Part shown: positions 1 to 23,586 of the stretch, piece after piece
How positions within the stretch are numbered: position 1 is the stretch's first letter
Layout of the letters: each line of letters opens with the position of its first letter
Assembly (NCBI GenBank): GCA_964030475.1
Contig: CAXIPT010000006.1
Span: forward strand, 3,334,926 to 3,398,925
Reading direction: 5' to 3'
Length of the DNA: 64,000 nucleotides
Source of the DNA: Tethya wilhelma
Taxonomy: Eukaryota > Porifera > Demospongiae > Tethyida > Tethyidae
Position numbers and translations under genes: made by a program
Notes under the pieces: model-generated
What the model saw: the letters and a program-made list of their open reading frames with translations, nothing else
What the model was told of the DNA's origin: nothing
The model's database searches: none

Positions 1-53
<53 letters not shown>

Positions 54-165
54 GTTGCGCTGACATTTTGTTTGAGTAAACTATTGGTTCAATTCTCAGC
101 ACAATGTACTGTAGCTACATACTTATAGTAAAATCATGATATCTTGCCATTCACATTGAGTGCTG

Positions 166-241
<76 letters not shown>

Positions 242-242
242 G
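1..242 (+). repeat. CHD1 intron end with (GT)n and (CT)n microsatellites
   Basis: A (GT)25 tract occupies 1-50 and a (CT)n tract about 172-238. The second runs into the CHD1 splice acceptor (CTCTGAAG, AG at 241-242) and serves as its pyrimidine tract. The open frame through the CT tract is a repeat artefact and not part of the protein. Confidence 0.9.
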
Positions 243-3200
243 GTGAACATCTATCGTCTGGTGACCAAGAACAGTGTGGAGGAGGACATTGTTGAGAGAG
301 CTAAGAAGAAGATGGTTCTTGATCATCTTGTCATCCAGCGCATGGACACAACAGGGCGCACTGTCCTCTCCAGAACAGCTGAACCCAACAAGTGAGCATG
401 AATTAGGCTAGTTGTTTGTTTACAGTTGCCTAGCAACTAAAATTATGTGGTTTGCTACAGGATGACTAAAATTTTACTTGCCACAAGTAGTAGTGGTGTT
501 AACTCTGTCAATTTATTAGCTATATATATGGCTATATAGCTATAATCTAAAGTTTTGTTGATCATTTTTATTAGAAACTGCCAACAATTAAAGTTTTATC
601 GGTTGTTAAATTAGCATAGCCTCGTAAACCAGGCCTTCCCCGCTGTGCGTGTATTTCCTGTACTTAGCAGACTGAGTATGAAGCGCATGGGGAGAGCTTG
701 GTTTTTACGAGGCTAAAATTTGCATCTGAATGTTGATTTCTACTTTGATAATGTCTTCTCTCTCTCTCCCTCTCTGTTAGATCGACACCCTTTGACAAGG
801 AAGAACTAAATGCCATCCTCAAGTTTGGAGCGGAGGATCTCTTCAAGGAGAACAAGGAGGGGGGAGGGGACAAGGGAGACAGGGAGCTACAGGAGATGGA
901 CATCGACGAGATCCTTCGTCGAGCCGAGACCCAGACCACCACAGAGGAGACCTCCTCCCACGACGATCTCCTCTCACAGTTCAAGGTGAGAGAAGATGAT
1001 TATTGAGGAAAAAAATTCTTAGGTTTTGAATATTTTACTGACAAGATTTTCTAGTTACTAGCTGGCAAAAGATTTTTAAATAAAGTAATGTGGTGAGAGT
1101 GGATGAGATTGCTAGCAAAAGTGTGAGAATGACAAAGAGGGGTGATGGTAACAGTTGCTTCTTGTCTACTGACTCTTTAGACCATCTTTTCTGATATGGT
1201 TTGAAGTGAAAATGGTCTTTTGTTGCTCCTTAATAATTATGTCAAATTTGACATTTGAGCACCATAAAGCTTTTTTAAGTTGTGCCCATTTTTATATCAC
1301 TGATCTCAAGTAGAATAAAATTTTGGCTCCTAAGAAAGCATTCACAAAGGAGAAGCCTGGGAATGAGGCATACCGTATAGCGAGAAATTTTCGTATGGTG
1401 GAAATTTTCCTATTTTTCGTTTGCCGTTCAAGTAGCTACATTTCTATTGTGTAGTTTAAAATTTATCAACCATATTATTATGTGCCATTTGCTTTCCTAA
1501 GGTTGCTAGTTTTGCAATGGAGGAGGAGGAACTTGACTCCGCCCCTCTGACCACACCCATTGATGGTAAGCCCCTGTTATTAAGTCCCGGTGGAACCACA
1601 AGAATGAAAATGCCCAAAGTGGAGAAGTCTTGGGATGAGATCATCACGGGTGAAGTCCGAGAGCAGTTCGACGCGGAAGAGAAGCAGAAAGAACAGCTAC
1701 AACTCTACCTTCCACCCAGACAGAGGAGAGTACAGGTGAGCCTGATACTATACCAGCTGTACCTTAGTGAGTCTGGTAGCCGCTGCCTTGTTCCAATGTA
1801 TGGTCCAGAGTGAGTGGCCTAGAGAGGTGATTTCAGGGACGTGGTATTTCTTTTGACAGTCTACTGAAAGCGCTCGATTTTATCGCACAAGCAGGAAATA
1901 AGATTCATTATTCAGAACAGTCATTCTGTTTAATAGTGACAATTTGTGGTTAACAAATATCGTTCAACTCATGCTGCCCAGAGCGTGGCGTTGTGGGATG
2001 TATTATGAGGAGTTTTAGTTCTTAGTGTTCAAGTGGTAAAGATGGTCAAAATCAAAAGCTTCTTACACTTCAGCACAATAGTTGCCTGAAAGTTTCGAAA
2101 GATTTGTTTACTGATCAGATTTTTTAATGTTTCACTTTCAGAATTATTGTGAAGATGCTCCCACTACTACTACAGCATCGGGAAGAAGGTCAAAGTCTGC
2201 TGCCACCTCCTCTTCAAGTCGGAGACGAGAAAAGGCTCCTCCCACTTCACGGTCTGGTGGTTCGGGCGAGACGATGCTGTCAAAGAATGTGAGAGGGTTC
2301 AGTGATTCTGAAATACGAAGATTTGTGAAGAGTTATAGGAAGTTTAGCAACCCAAAATCAAGGTATGTGTTAAATTGGCTAGATAATAATATTCATATGA
2401 AACCCATAAGTATTATGTAGCATGCTAGGCTATATAAGAACCTAGGCTATCTAGCATAGTGTCTACTACAGTACATTGGTGTCGAAATGGAAAAAAAAAA
2501 TTTTTTGGAAGGCCTGTTCTTAAATAGGCCTGCTCCCAATTTTCACCTCTTACATGTTATGCACACTTACTGGTAGGTTGGAGGCCATTGCTGCAGACTC
2601 TGAGCTGCAGGAGAAGTCTCTCTCTGAACTGGAGAGGCTAGTGGACACTCTCCACGACACCTGTGTCCAGGCAGACACTGAGCATGGAGCCAGGTAATGT
2701 ACAATGATTGAAGTGGGTATTATTGGTTCAAATGTTTTCATGCAACATTTTCTTATGGGACAAAATAGTGATATTCTAACCATTCAACACAAAACATACA
2801 CTTATTTCAAGCTTTCCCAAATTTTTAGAGGTTACTTTGCCTGCATGCTTCATGCACAAATGCTCAATAGCATATATATATACAAGGAGTGTGGCTCGCT
2901 TCGCTCGCCACGCTCCTTGCTTGTGTATAGAGTATTCTAATGTTTACTGCTAGGTGCATGATGCTAGCACAGGTATCTACAACTGGGTAGTGAAAGGTAA
3001 CCATACAGAGTATGCTGCTACTCTTTGCAATTTGGCCAGCTCAGCAATTTACCTCACAACGTGACGTCACAAACGACCCTTTTCCGACTTCCGCCATTTT
3101 TGCAATCAGCTGGCAAAGAAACTCGTTATCTGGCTAGCTGTGTTTCGTGTACAGCGACAGAGAAGCAGACTCCTAGTAGTGAGTGTTCTCACCTCGTTAC

Positions 3201-5581
3201 GCTTCTTTGTGAAAGATTGGCTCCCATATCGCGCTTCTTTGTCGGATACAGATGCCACTGGTAAGCCTTGTTAGCGATCTCAAAAACAGTTAGCCATACT
3301 TGTATCGCTTGTTGTTCTATCCTAGGCTAGCACTGTATAAGCTGGCTTTCTAGGCACTCTTTTCTTAGCTTGTATTCTCCATGGTCCAGAGAAAAAGCAG
3401 CTTGTAGCTCGAGGTCGCATCACTTCCGGTGACCCTCCGTAACACACGGACACACGGACGGACACACAAAACTTTGCTTATAATATGATAGTAGTATTAA
3501 CATGTGACGACCTTTACCAATAAGTTTCAACAGCATTAAATTTTGGCAAAGTGCTGAATAATAAGAGGTGCTGAAGTTGTGACTTCCATTCTATTCGTTC
3601 TCTATAACAGTCTGCTTTACGTATGCACTACCATAATTATTCATGCGTTGTTATTTAGTGTTTGTGGGTATGGGTATGTACTCAAGTTTCATTCCCATTC
3701 TCACATTCCATTCCCATCACTGTTATTATTACACAGAGTGGAATTGGATCCTGACTACGACCCCAAGAAAGACAAAGGTGCCTCCATTCGTCTCTCTGGG
3801 GTCACCATCAGCACCTCCACCATCTTGAAGAGAGAAGAGGAGCTGGCTGCTCTGGCCGTCTGTGTACCAGCCGATGCAGCTGCCAGAAAGAAGTAAGGAT
3901 TCCTTATTTAATACCGTATAGCAGAAAACTTTCATAGTTCAAAATTTCATATATGCCCCCCCCCCCTCCTTACTGTGAGTGTAAGGTCAAAGGAGAGAGC
4001 CTGAGAACGAGGCTACTACTCTCCTACTTACATCAAAACATTTCCACACACAGGTATCGTCTCCTGACTCGCCCCAAGCCCGTCCAATGGAGTGGAGTGA
4101 GATGGTCGGCCGTGGATGATGCCAAGTTGCTGATCGGGGTCTACGACCACGGACTGGGGAACTGGGACAGCATACGAGACGACGCTACCCTCGGCCTGGG
4201 GAACAAGATCCTCCACGTGGACAAGTCGAGGAAACCGCAGAGCTCTCACTTGCAGACGAGAGTGGAGTACCTGCTCAAGTTGGTACAGATGGAAGCTAAG
4301 CAGAAACAGAGAAAGGTAGTGTATATCATAAATTGGAAAATTTTCACAATTTTAAATTTTTTATCGTGCAATTAAACATGCAAAAATTTAAAATGTATAA
4401 TGTTCTTTACTGAAGCAATTGAAAATAATGAAAATTTATCAAAATTAATAAAGATTTCTAGCTGTGAAAATTTCATGATCTATAGTATTGTAGAATTGCA
4501 GGCAATATACTGTAACCATGAATTTATATTTTTACCAAAATTTATTATCTGTTTTCGTGCAGTCTACCAAAGGTTCAAAGTCCAAAGCTGTGGCCAAACC
4601 TAAAGCATCTCCTGTCAAACAGAAGCCAGTGTCAAAGTCTAGAACTAGAGGCAAGCCTCCTCCTCCAACAAAGAATGAGAAAATCTCCAAATACTTCGCA
4701 CCAGTCGAAAAGACCAACGCAGCCAAACTGACCGTGAATATACCACGAGAACTGGTAGAGATTGACTCGGATTTTGAACCCAATCCCACGGAAAAGAAAC
4801 GAAGAACACGTGGAACAAAGCGTGGAGCGTCTTCTTCACGATCGCCAAGGAAACAGCCACCTTCAAAGAAAGCCAAGACGACCTCTGGAGCAGCAGGTGG
4901 TGGGAGAGGAGTGAATTCGAGCAGCACTGGTCGAGGGAGGAGGCAACCACGAGTGAAGAAGGAGCCGGAGCTAGAACAGGTGGAAGAGATACGAAAGAGA
5001 GAGGTGTTTATCGAGAGTGGTGTGAGTGACGAGAAGGGGGGAGGGCCTTCTGATACAGGAGAGGAGAGAGTCAGCGTGGAACTGGAGGAAAAGGTGTTCT
5101 TGAAGGTTTGTGAGTTTTGAGCTTTTTTTTGACCTTTACCAGTTTTACTATGCAACGAGCTTAGCTTTCTGAGGCTGTATCCATGAATATGTACATGTTG
5201 TGTTGTTAAAACTTTATACGTGTTGTATTTCATTATTCTTAGTGTAAGTCACTGCTGAGGCCAGTGAAGAAGTGCATCAGTAATTTGGAACCAAAGGAAG
5301 GCCTTTCCCCGCAAGAAATACTCGAGCACTACAAGAAGGTATGCATGACAATACAATAATTAGATTATTATAGAGCTGTACATCATAGTTATGCATAATT
5401 TGTCTCATGTGTGTGATGTTTCAGGCACTGATTGAAATTGGGGATCGCATTGGCAGCTGTCTTTCTGATTACAGAACTGATGAGGAGGCAACTGAATGGA
5501 GAACGTGAGTATATACATGTGAATCAGAATTGGTAAACTGTAGGAAGAGTATTCACCATTCAATGTTGTTTATCACACTTT

Positions 5582-5642
<61 letters not shown>

Positions 5643-5854
5643 TGAGCATGCAATTTGACACTAGATGTGGGAATGATAGTGCACTGTTGTGGGAATGCTG
5701 GGTGTAATTGATGGGTGTTTGGGGTTAAACTGTGAGTCTTGGGTCTAAGCACTGGTTTGAGGGAAGATTCTAGAATTGATGAGAAAACTGGTCAAGCTTT
5801 TGAGCACTCCTGGAATAGCCCATTATGATTTTTTTAAAAAAAAAATTTCACCCT

Positions 5855-5930
<76 letters not shown>

Positions 5931-6860
5931 AGCAATCTCTGGGTGTTTGTATCCCAGTTCACGTCAGCCTCTCCTGAGAAGCTTCACAAGATCTATAAGA
6001 GAGCAAAGAAGGAGACACTTCACTCGTCTCTGATGCCCGTAAAGAAGCGTTATCTGGACAGCATGGCCTCTACCACCTCTCCTCTCAGCTCCACACCTCA
6101 CAACAACCCAGCTGCAGAGAGCCAGGCAAAAGATTCAAAAGATTCAAAGTCAGTTTCCTCATCTTTGCACGTATCCACCACCGAGACACATCCCAGTGGT
6201 GGGCGTGGTAACCACACCCACCAACAGCGTACGGAGTCTCAGGCTAGTTCAGTTGTTCCTGAGAGAAGAGACCATTTCGATCCGGGCTATAGAGAAAGAG
6301 AGAGAGAAAAGGCAAGAGAATCGGACGACCATCGAAAGTCAAGAGACCGAGAGAGAATTTACTCGCGAGAGAGTGAGCATTCGCGAGAGAGTGGCCACTC
6401 AAGAGAAAGGGGTCACTCCAGCGACAGGGGTCGTTCCAGGGAGAGGGGCCATTCAGGTGAAAGGGGGCACTCGTGGGACAGGGGGCACTCATGGCGAGGG
6501 GGGCGCTCAAGGGAGAGGGATCGTTCCAGAGAGAGAAAGTACTCGAGAGAAAGTGAACATTCGCGAGAGAGTGATAATTCACGAGAAAGAGAGAGGGAGA
6601 GGGAGGGTAGAAAAGTGGATCATGGCGATTCGTCTAACGGTCACCATCACCACCATCACCATTCACACTCCTCACACCATCACCACCCTCACCACTCACA
6701 GCGTGATCACCATCACTATCGTGACGACATCTCGCCGGAGAGACGGCCTCGTAACCACTCCTCCCCTCACGATCCCTACGACCGCTCCACCTCCTCCTAT
6801 CAACATGGTCACTTTAGCTCCGCCCATTCCTCCACCCACCATAGGTATCACAATCATTAA
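243..6860 (+). CDS. CHD1: CHD1 chromatin remodeller, C-terminal ~996 residues (5' end outside window)
   Basis: ATP-dependent nucleosome remodeller of active chromatin. Only the part after most of the helicase is present. Exons: 243-391, 781-985, 1502-1735, 2142-2362, 2577-2693, 3737-3892, 4054-4315, 4563-5105, 5243-5338, 5425-5504, 5933-6860; all phases agree and total 997 codons including the stop. The first exon carries the end of helicase lobe 2 ([33 protein letters not shown]). Next come [18 protein letters not shown] and MDIDEIL, the SANT-SLIDE-like region ([33 protein letters not shown]), a basic Ser/Lys linker, and the CHD1 helical C-terminal domain ([22 protein letters not shown]). 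The tail is a degenerate RE/RS-HS repeat followed by a His-rich stretch. The order matches animal CHD1 throughout. Acceptors of the first and last listed exons directly follow (CT)n tracts. A possible polyadenylation signal ATTAAA lies at 7122-7127. Confidence 0.96.
617..715. repeat. Fold-back repeat of the TAGCCTCG family
   Basis: Begins TAGCCTCGTAAACCAGGCC and ends with its imperfect reverse complement (GGTTTTTACGAGGCTA), with a short middle, inside a CHD1 intron. More than ten related copies occur in the window. Fairly complete ones are at 12594-12680, 14622-14697, 17727-17766, 29348-29400, 29529-29611, 31837-31911, 44590-44650, 46387-46466 and 60850-60950. Half copies occur near 3981, 19069, 40932, 40984 and 53011. 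No coding capacity is seen; it looks like a small MITE-like element. Confidence 0.75.
5587..5640 (+). repeat. (CT)n microsatellite in CHD1 intron
   Basis: Pure CT dinucleotide run inside the last CHD1 intron. A second (CT)n run at about 5862-5925 ends directly at the acceptor of the final exon (TTTGCAG, AG at 5931-5932). Confidence 0.9.
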
Positions 6861-7396
6861 TAATTATAAATAGCTGGCAAAATTTAATTATAAACAGTCG
6901 ATTGTTAATATAATAATAGTAATTATTCTTGTTTCTTCTTATAAATACTTTTTGCTAAATTGCAATCTTTTGTTTTTGTTGGTTTGTCCCTGGAATTTTG
7001 ATCTGCACCTCTCTTTTGTATAAATAGATCATCAATTGATAATTGATTTAATTGTATGTGTCTGTAAGACCTGATCATATCATTAATTATTAATTTTATT
7101 CTTGTGCAAAAAAAATATAATATTAAAGTTTGATTTTAATATTGCCATGTGCACGTGGTGCGATCGGCCTGTAAGGCGCATGCGCACTCACTGTATAGAT
7201 GGGTAACTGACCACGCCCCCTCTGTGCCGGTTTTACCTGAAAATCAAGTCATACGAGTATAAAGCAAATTATTATGTCTGACCAAAGAATTTTAATTTAC
7301 TACCTCCAGCTTTGCTTGTGAGTCACTGCAAACCTCAGTCACTGTGCGTCTTCTTGCATTTGAACGTTTTATCGCTTGAGGAAACAAAAATAAATT
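6861..7396. promoter_or_regulatory. CHD1 3' flank and promoter of dihydropyrimidinase gene 1
   Basis: The first half is AT-rich 3' flank of CHD1, with ATTAAA at 7122-7127. The second half is the likely promoter of the next gene: an NRF-1-like palindrome GCGCATGCGC near 7177, a GC-box-like CCACGCCCCC near 7211, and TATAAAG at 7258-7264, about 135 bp before the ATG. Site functions are inferred from motif and position only. Confidence 0.5.
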
Positions 7397-13137
<5,741 letters not shown>

Positions 13138-13387
13138 AACAAAAAAAAAAATAAGGAGAGAGAGCACTTTGCTTTAATTTAATTAGTCCTGCAGGCCAAT
13201 TTCTTATTCTCTATATAATTTGACAGATGCATAAATTTTCATATCAACATTTAATAATAATTGATTTCTGAAACTACATACGCTGAATAGTGGGTGTGTT
13301 GTGGGTAGGTATGCATCCGGCTTATATAGCAGGTCACGCCCATTCCACTTCTGTACACATGTACTACAGACATTGAAGCGGAAAAAA
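13138..13387. promoter_or_regulatory. Spacer between the two dihydropyrimidinase genes
   Basis: 250 bp holding the 3' end of copy 1 and the promoter of copy 2. It has a short A-run after the stop, TATATAA near 13212, TATATAG near 13322 and a GGTCACGCCC box near 13334 that resembles GACCACGCCC upstream of copy 1. The close head-to-tail spacing fits a tandem duplication. Confidence 0.4.
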
Positions 13388-19730
<6,343 letters not shown>

Positions 19731-20365
19731 TGAAATTACTCCTGTATATAATTATTGCAATAGTTATTAGTACTTATGACTATAATCATAGTTTGGTCTC
19801 CGTGCCAGTGATATAATACTGATACAAAATGCTCTGTTGGTCACTGTTATGCTTTCTTGCCTTTATCAAATTGTTAGGTTGTATATGTATAACTCAGAGA
19901 TTTTTGTATTGTGCACACTGCATGGAGAGGATATTAATGTTAGGGTGAATTGTTTCTATTTCGCCTAAAATAAAGTATTACTGAGTGATGACCAATACCA
20001 TTTCTCCTATACTCATGAAAAATGCATGTGTTTACATCAGGCGCGCCCCTAGCTATCTCATACTGGAAGTTGTGCCATGCCCCATTGTACACTTATTAAA
20101 ATTTAATGCATGTATAGTCAAAATGCAGCAAACTTGAATATGCAGGCTTAGGGGTTGTTAGAGTCAAAAAATGTAGAAAAGCAACAACTTCCCCAACTAT
20201 GTTAGAAGCACTGTACAAAACTTAAAGTATCTTTTTATCTGGTAGAATTCAGCAACAATAATAATACATACTAAGTATAATAATAATCACCATCTATATT
20301 AATTTTATACAGAACTTTAGTGATATTAATAGCACAGTCATGTCAATTGCCATCAATCAGTCTGA
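19731..20365. other. Convergent spacer between dihydropyrimidinase copy 2 and the kelch kinase
   Basis: AT-rich 3' flanks of two convergent genes. AATAAA for the plus-strand gene is at 19969-19974. No further gene or repeat was recognised. Confidence 0.6.
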
Positions 20366-23300
20366 TCACTGACTGTTTTCAATGGTGGCAATATGTACTT
20401 CCCTTGCTGATTCATCAAATCCACAAGCTGCTAACAGCTCTCCATTGGGAAGAAGAGCACAGCCACACATTTCTATTTTTTTTGGTAGATCACCAACCTT
20501 AACCCAGCTCTTGGATTTAGGTTGGTAGGTATGAATGGCTGGAGAGCGAGCATCTCCAACTGCTAGAAGAGAACCCTGGAGAGCTAAGGCAGTGGAGAAT
20601 TGTACTGGGAGCTCTGCTAGTCTGCTCCATGGAGATGGAATACCCCCAGTTGCACCAGTCGATGGTGAAAGGGCACTTGAAATTAGTTCATCTAGTGATA
20701 CAGAATAGACTTGCCTGTTTGGTGTGTAACTATTTCTAATCCATCCACCTAACATGTATGCCATGTTTCCAATCACACAATGTGTCAGACAAGTATGTGG
20801 CTGAGGAAGGGGTGTACTCCGGTACCACTGTCGATTGCTGCTGTCAAGAACTTCCACTCTTGCGAGGTACTCACCTCCTTCACCTTCTCCTCCCACCACA
20901 AATATGAATCTATCATAGGAGATCACACATGACTCGCGGGATGGTATGGTCATGGGTGGGTAGGGTTGAGTCCAAATATTTTGTTGAAGGTTGAACACAT
21001 AAATTTCATTGCTTGTTCTATGTGTCAAATGATGTCGTCCTCCCACAACAACTAGTTGGTTGTTGTGAGCCACCATACCATAGTACTGGTAGTCAAGTGG
21101 TGGAAGTGGTGCCATTGTATCATTACGTATGTCATACACCATCACAGATCGAGCATTGCATCCTCCTATGTATACTCGACTCCCAATGACAACCACATCT
21201 GGGTATAATACTATTCCAACTGGCATGTCTCTACCTCGCCTCCATTTCAACCTCAGAGAATGTCTCAGTTGAGACAATGGTGTCTGTAAAGATGGGATAA
21301 ATAAAGAGTTATATAATGGGTACCAGTATCAATAATTATGTTCAATTTGATTGTACAGTGTCACATGAATAATTAAGTGTTCTCCTTACATTCTCACTAC
21401 TCAAATAAGATGGCCTAACACCATTTCCCCCCTGTAGCTCATTCTGTGAGTGCATACACAGAGATACATAATACTATGACTCACATAATATCTCTAACAT
21501 TACAATGATCCGTATATATGTGCCAATAGTATTTACCTCAGCTCTTTGCAGCTGGGCCTGACAATTTTGTAGTTCTCTCTCAAGTTGGTTGATGTTAGCA
21601 TCTTTGTCCTGTAACTGAGCTACTTTGGCCTGTACGTCAGCACGTAGACCATCTTGAGATACCTATAATGCACAATATAAAATAGTTAAATTAAAATTTG
21701 TGATGCGCAATCATAGATTGTCCACCTGAAGCTGTCTCAGTTGTTGTTGAAGTATTTCATTTTCTTGTCTCATTCTCTCAGACTCTCTCTGTACTCCTGC
21801 CACCCTCTCCTCAGCTCTGTCTCTCTCTACCTACAATAGCCAAGTATGACTTGTTATAATCACTTACTGCTGGGACATACAGGCTCTTCTTGCCTGTGCT
21901 TGATTCAAACTGGCAGTTAGTTGTTGAATTTCATTTCGAAGTCTCTCCTCAACATTTGTCTTCTCTTCCTAATATTCACATCCACAATAAAGATAATTAT
22001 ACACTTGATTAGCTTAGCATGCATGGTCAAGTACCTGTGTTTGCTCCAGCTCTTGTTGTAGTCTTCTGATCTCTCTGTCCTTTCTCCTCACTTCATTCTC
22101 AAATTGTTTGAGAGTCCTGGTGATGGACACTTGTCTGATTAAATCCTGCTTGACCACATCATAAGAACCATAAGGTCCTTCGACTTGTGGCCTCATCTCT
22201 TCCAGACGTCTCAGGAGTACCTCAGTCGTTGGTCGTTCACTAGGAATGTTATCAAGACACTGTTTCACTAGTTGGACAAATGGGTGCTCTCCCTCTCTCC
22301 ATAGCAAGATATTTTCCAGCTGTTCAAAGTACACCCCACGACGTTCCACTTCAGAACGAGCCACCAGCCTTCTTGGGTTGTCAGGATCTGGGTGGTTTGG
22401 TTCCAGAAGGTCTCCAGGAAACACCTATCAGAATAATTGCCTAAAGTTAGATATCAGTGTCACCATGGATTATAATTGTATTATGCAACTACATGTGAAC
22501 TAGCTCCCAAAAAATCCATGGCCATGTAGTTACAGTCAAAATTGATTTACAACACCTTATACCTGTGAGTGCAAGTCAATTACTTACATTGCCTTAAAAC
22601 TTGATGTAGTACTGATATTTCTATGGATGCTTTGACAAATTAATTGTGTACGACATAAAATACTAATGGTATCGTGTATAGCATGCCCTTATTATTCACT
22701 TGTAGTCCAGTGAAGAGACCAAGATGACCAAATGAGAAGATATCCAGACTGGGACCATATCGAGAAGCCATGCTCAGAGCTTCAGGAGGCATGTATGTCA
22801 GAGTGCCTGGTAGTCGGGAAAGTGTCCTTGCTAGCTGACCAGGTTGAAGATTGACAATGCGAGAGTTACCCAAATCTGTGATTTTAGCAGAAAAATAGGG
22901 AGTCAGTAAGACATTCTTTGCTGTCAAGTCCCTGTGAATGATGGGAGGGTCTCTTTGGTGGAGGTATAGAAGCCCCCTGGCTACTTCTTCCAGAATGGAT
23001 CTCTTTAGTGCCAGAGGGATGTTGGGTGCAGTTTCAAGGAGATCGTCCAGACTCCCTTCAAGTTTCTCCATCACTAGCACAGGTAATGCCGCTGTTGGTA
23101 GGAAACAGAGCCCAAGGAATTGAGTCACATTGGGATGACGAAGATCGGCCATCAGCTGACACTCTCGAACGTACTTCTGTGCTATATCCTCTGCACCATC
23201 ATTTTCTCCTTCCAGCAAAATCTCATGAATGGTCTTTCCAGCACACACCAGCCCACCAACTTTAATCTAGACACCAAAAACATGTTTCATGAATAGCTAG

Positions 23301-23478
23301 CTAGAAATATTGACAACTTGAATATTTTTTGTAAGACTGTTTTCAAGTTTACCTCTTCAACTGAACCGTAGGATCCTACTCCCAGTTGTCTTCCAGTGGA
23401 TTCGGCGTCTCTCATGATGAAACGACTCAGGTTTCTGTCGTTTTGAAGAGTACGTAGCTGTCTTCTAATGTTAGCCAT
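20366..23478 (-). CDS. Kinase - coiled coil - kelch propeller protein (782 residues)
   Basis: Predicted cytosolic protein kinase of the TK/TKL type. Exons on the minus strand: 23478-23353, 23266-22700, 22424-22035, 21968-21894, 21830-21726, 21662-21537, 21431-21390, 21283-20366; every internal intron is phase 0. Kinase features: glycine loop GVGSYGSV (~33-40), AGK lysine (~53), glutamate in RECQLM (~77), HRDLTAKN (153-160), DLG instead of DFG (173-175), PPE instead of APE (202-204), and a C-lobe motif SERPTT. HRDLTAKN is of tyrosine-kinase type, so tyrosine specificity is possible but unproven. A coiled coil follows (about residues 335-465, rich in E, Q, R and L), then five to six kelch motifs with paired glycines (YIGGCN, VVVGGRHH, FVVGGEGEGG, YMLGGW). 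The third intron in transcript order ends at a GC donor (CAG|GCAAGA). The start shares a short divergent promoter with the STK16-like gene. I do not recognise a named orthologue. Confidence 0.85.
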
Positions 23479-23586
23479 TTTAGCAAATTAGGTGAACAGC
23501 CCCGCCCCCTTCGGTGAAACTTAATTATGTGTTCATTAACGATTTTTACCATAAAGTCATTTTGGAAAAAATCATGTCACAATGTC
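23479..23586. promoter_or_regulatory. Bidirectional promoter of the kelch kinase and STK16-like gene
   Basis: Only 108 bp separate the divergent start codons. The stretch contains CCCCGCCCCC (23502-23511) and is present a second time, diverged, at 24252-24380, where the GC box reads CCACCCCC and a CG-rich patch (GCGCGTGCACG) is added. No TATA box was noticed. Confidence 0.6.

Noticed and set aside
144..242. Open frame through a CT tract giving a Leu-Ser repeat before the CHD1 exon
   Set aside because: It is the intron's pyrimidine tract. The acceptor AG at 241-242 and the CHD1 homology start at 243.
4532..5233. 233-codon minus-strand frame over a CHD1 exon
   Set aside because: Antisense of the Ser/Lys-rich CHD1 linker, spanning splice sites of the real gene.
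6196..6873. 225-codon frame overlapping the CHD1 last exon
   Set aside because: Frame-shifted reading of the repetitive RE/HS-coding DNA; the in-frame product continues CHD1.
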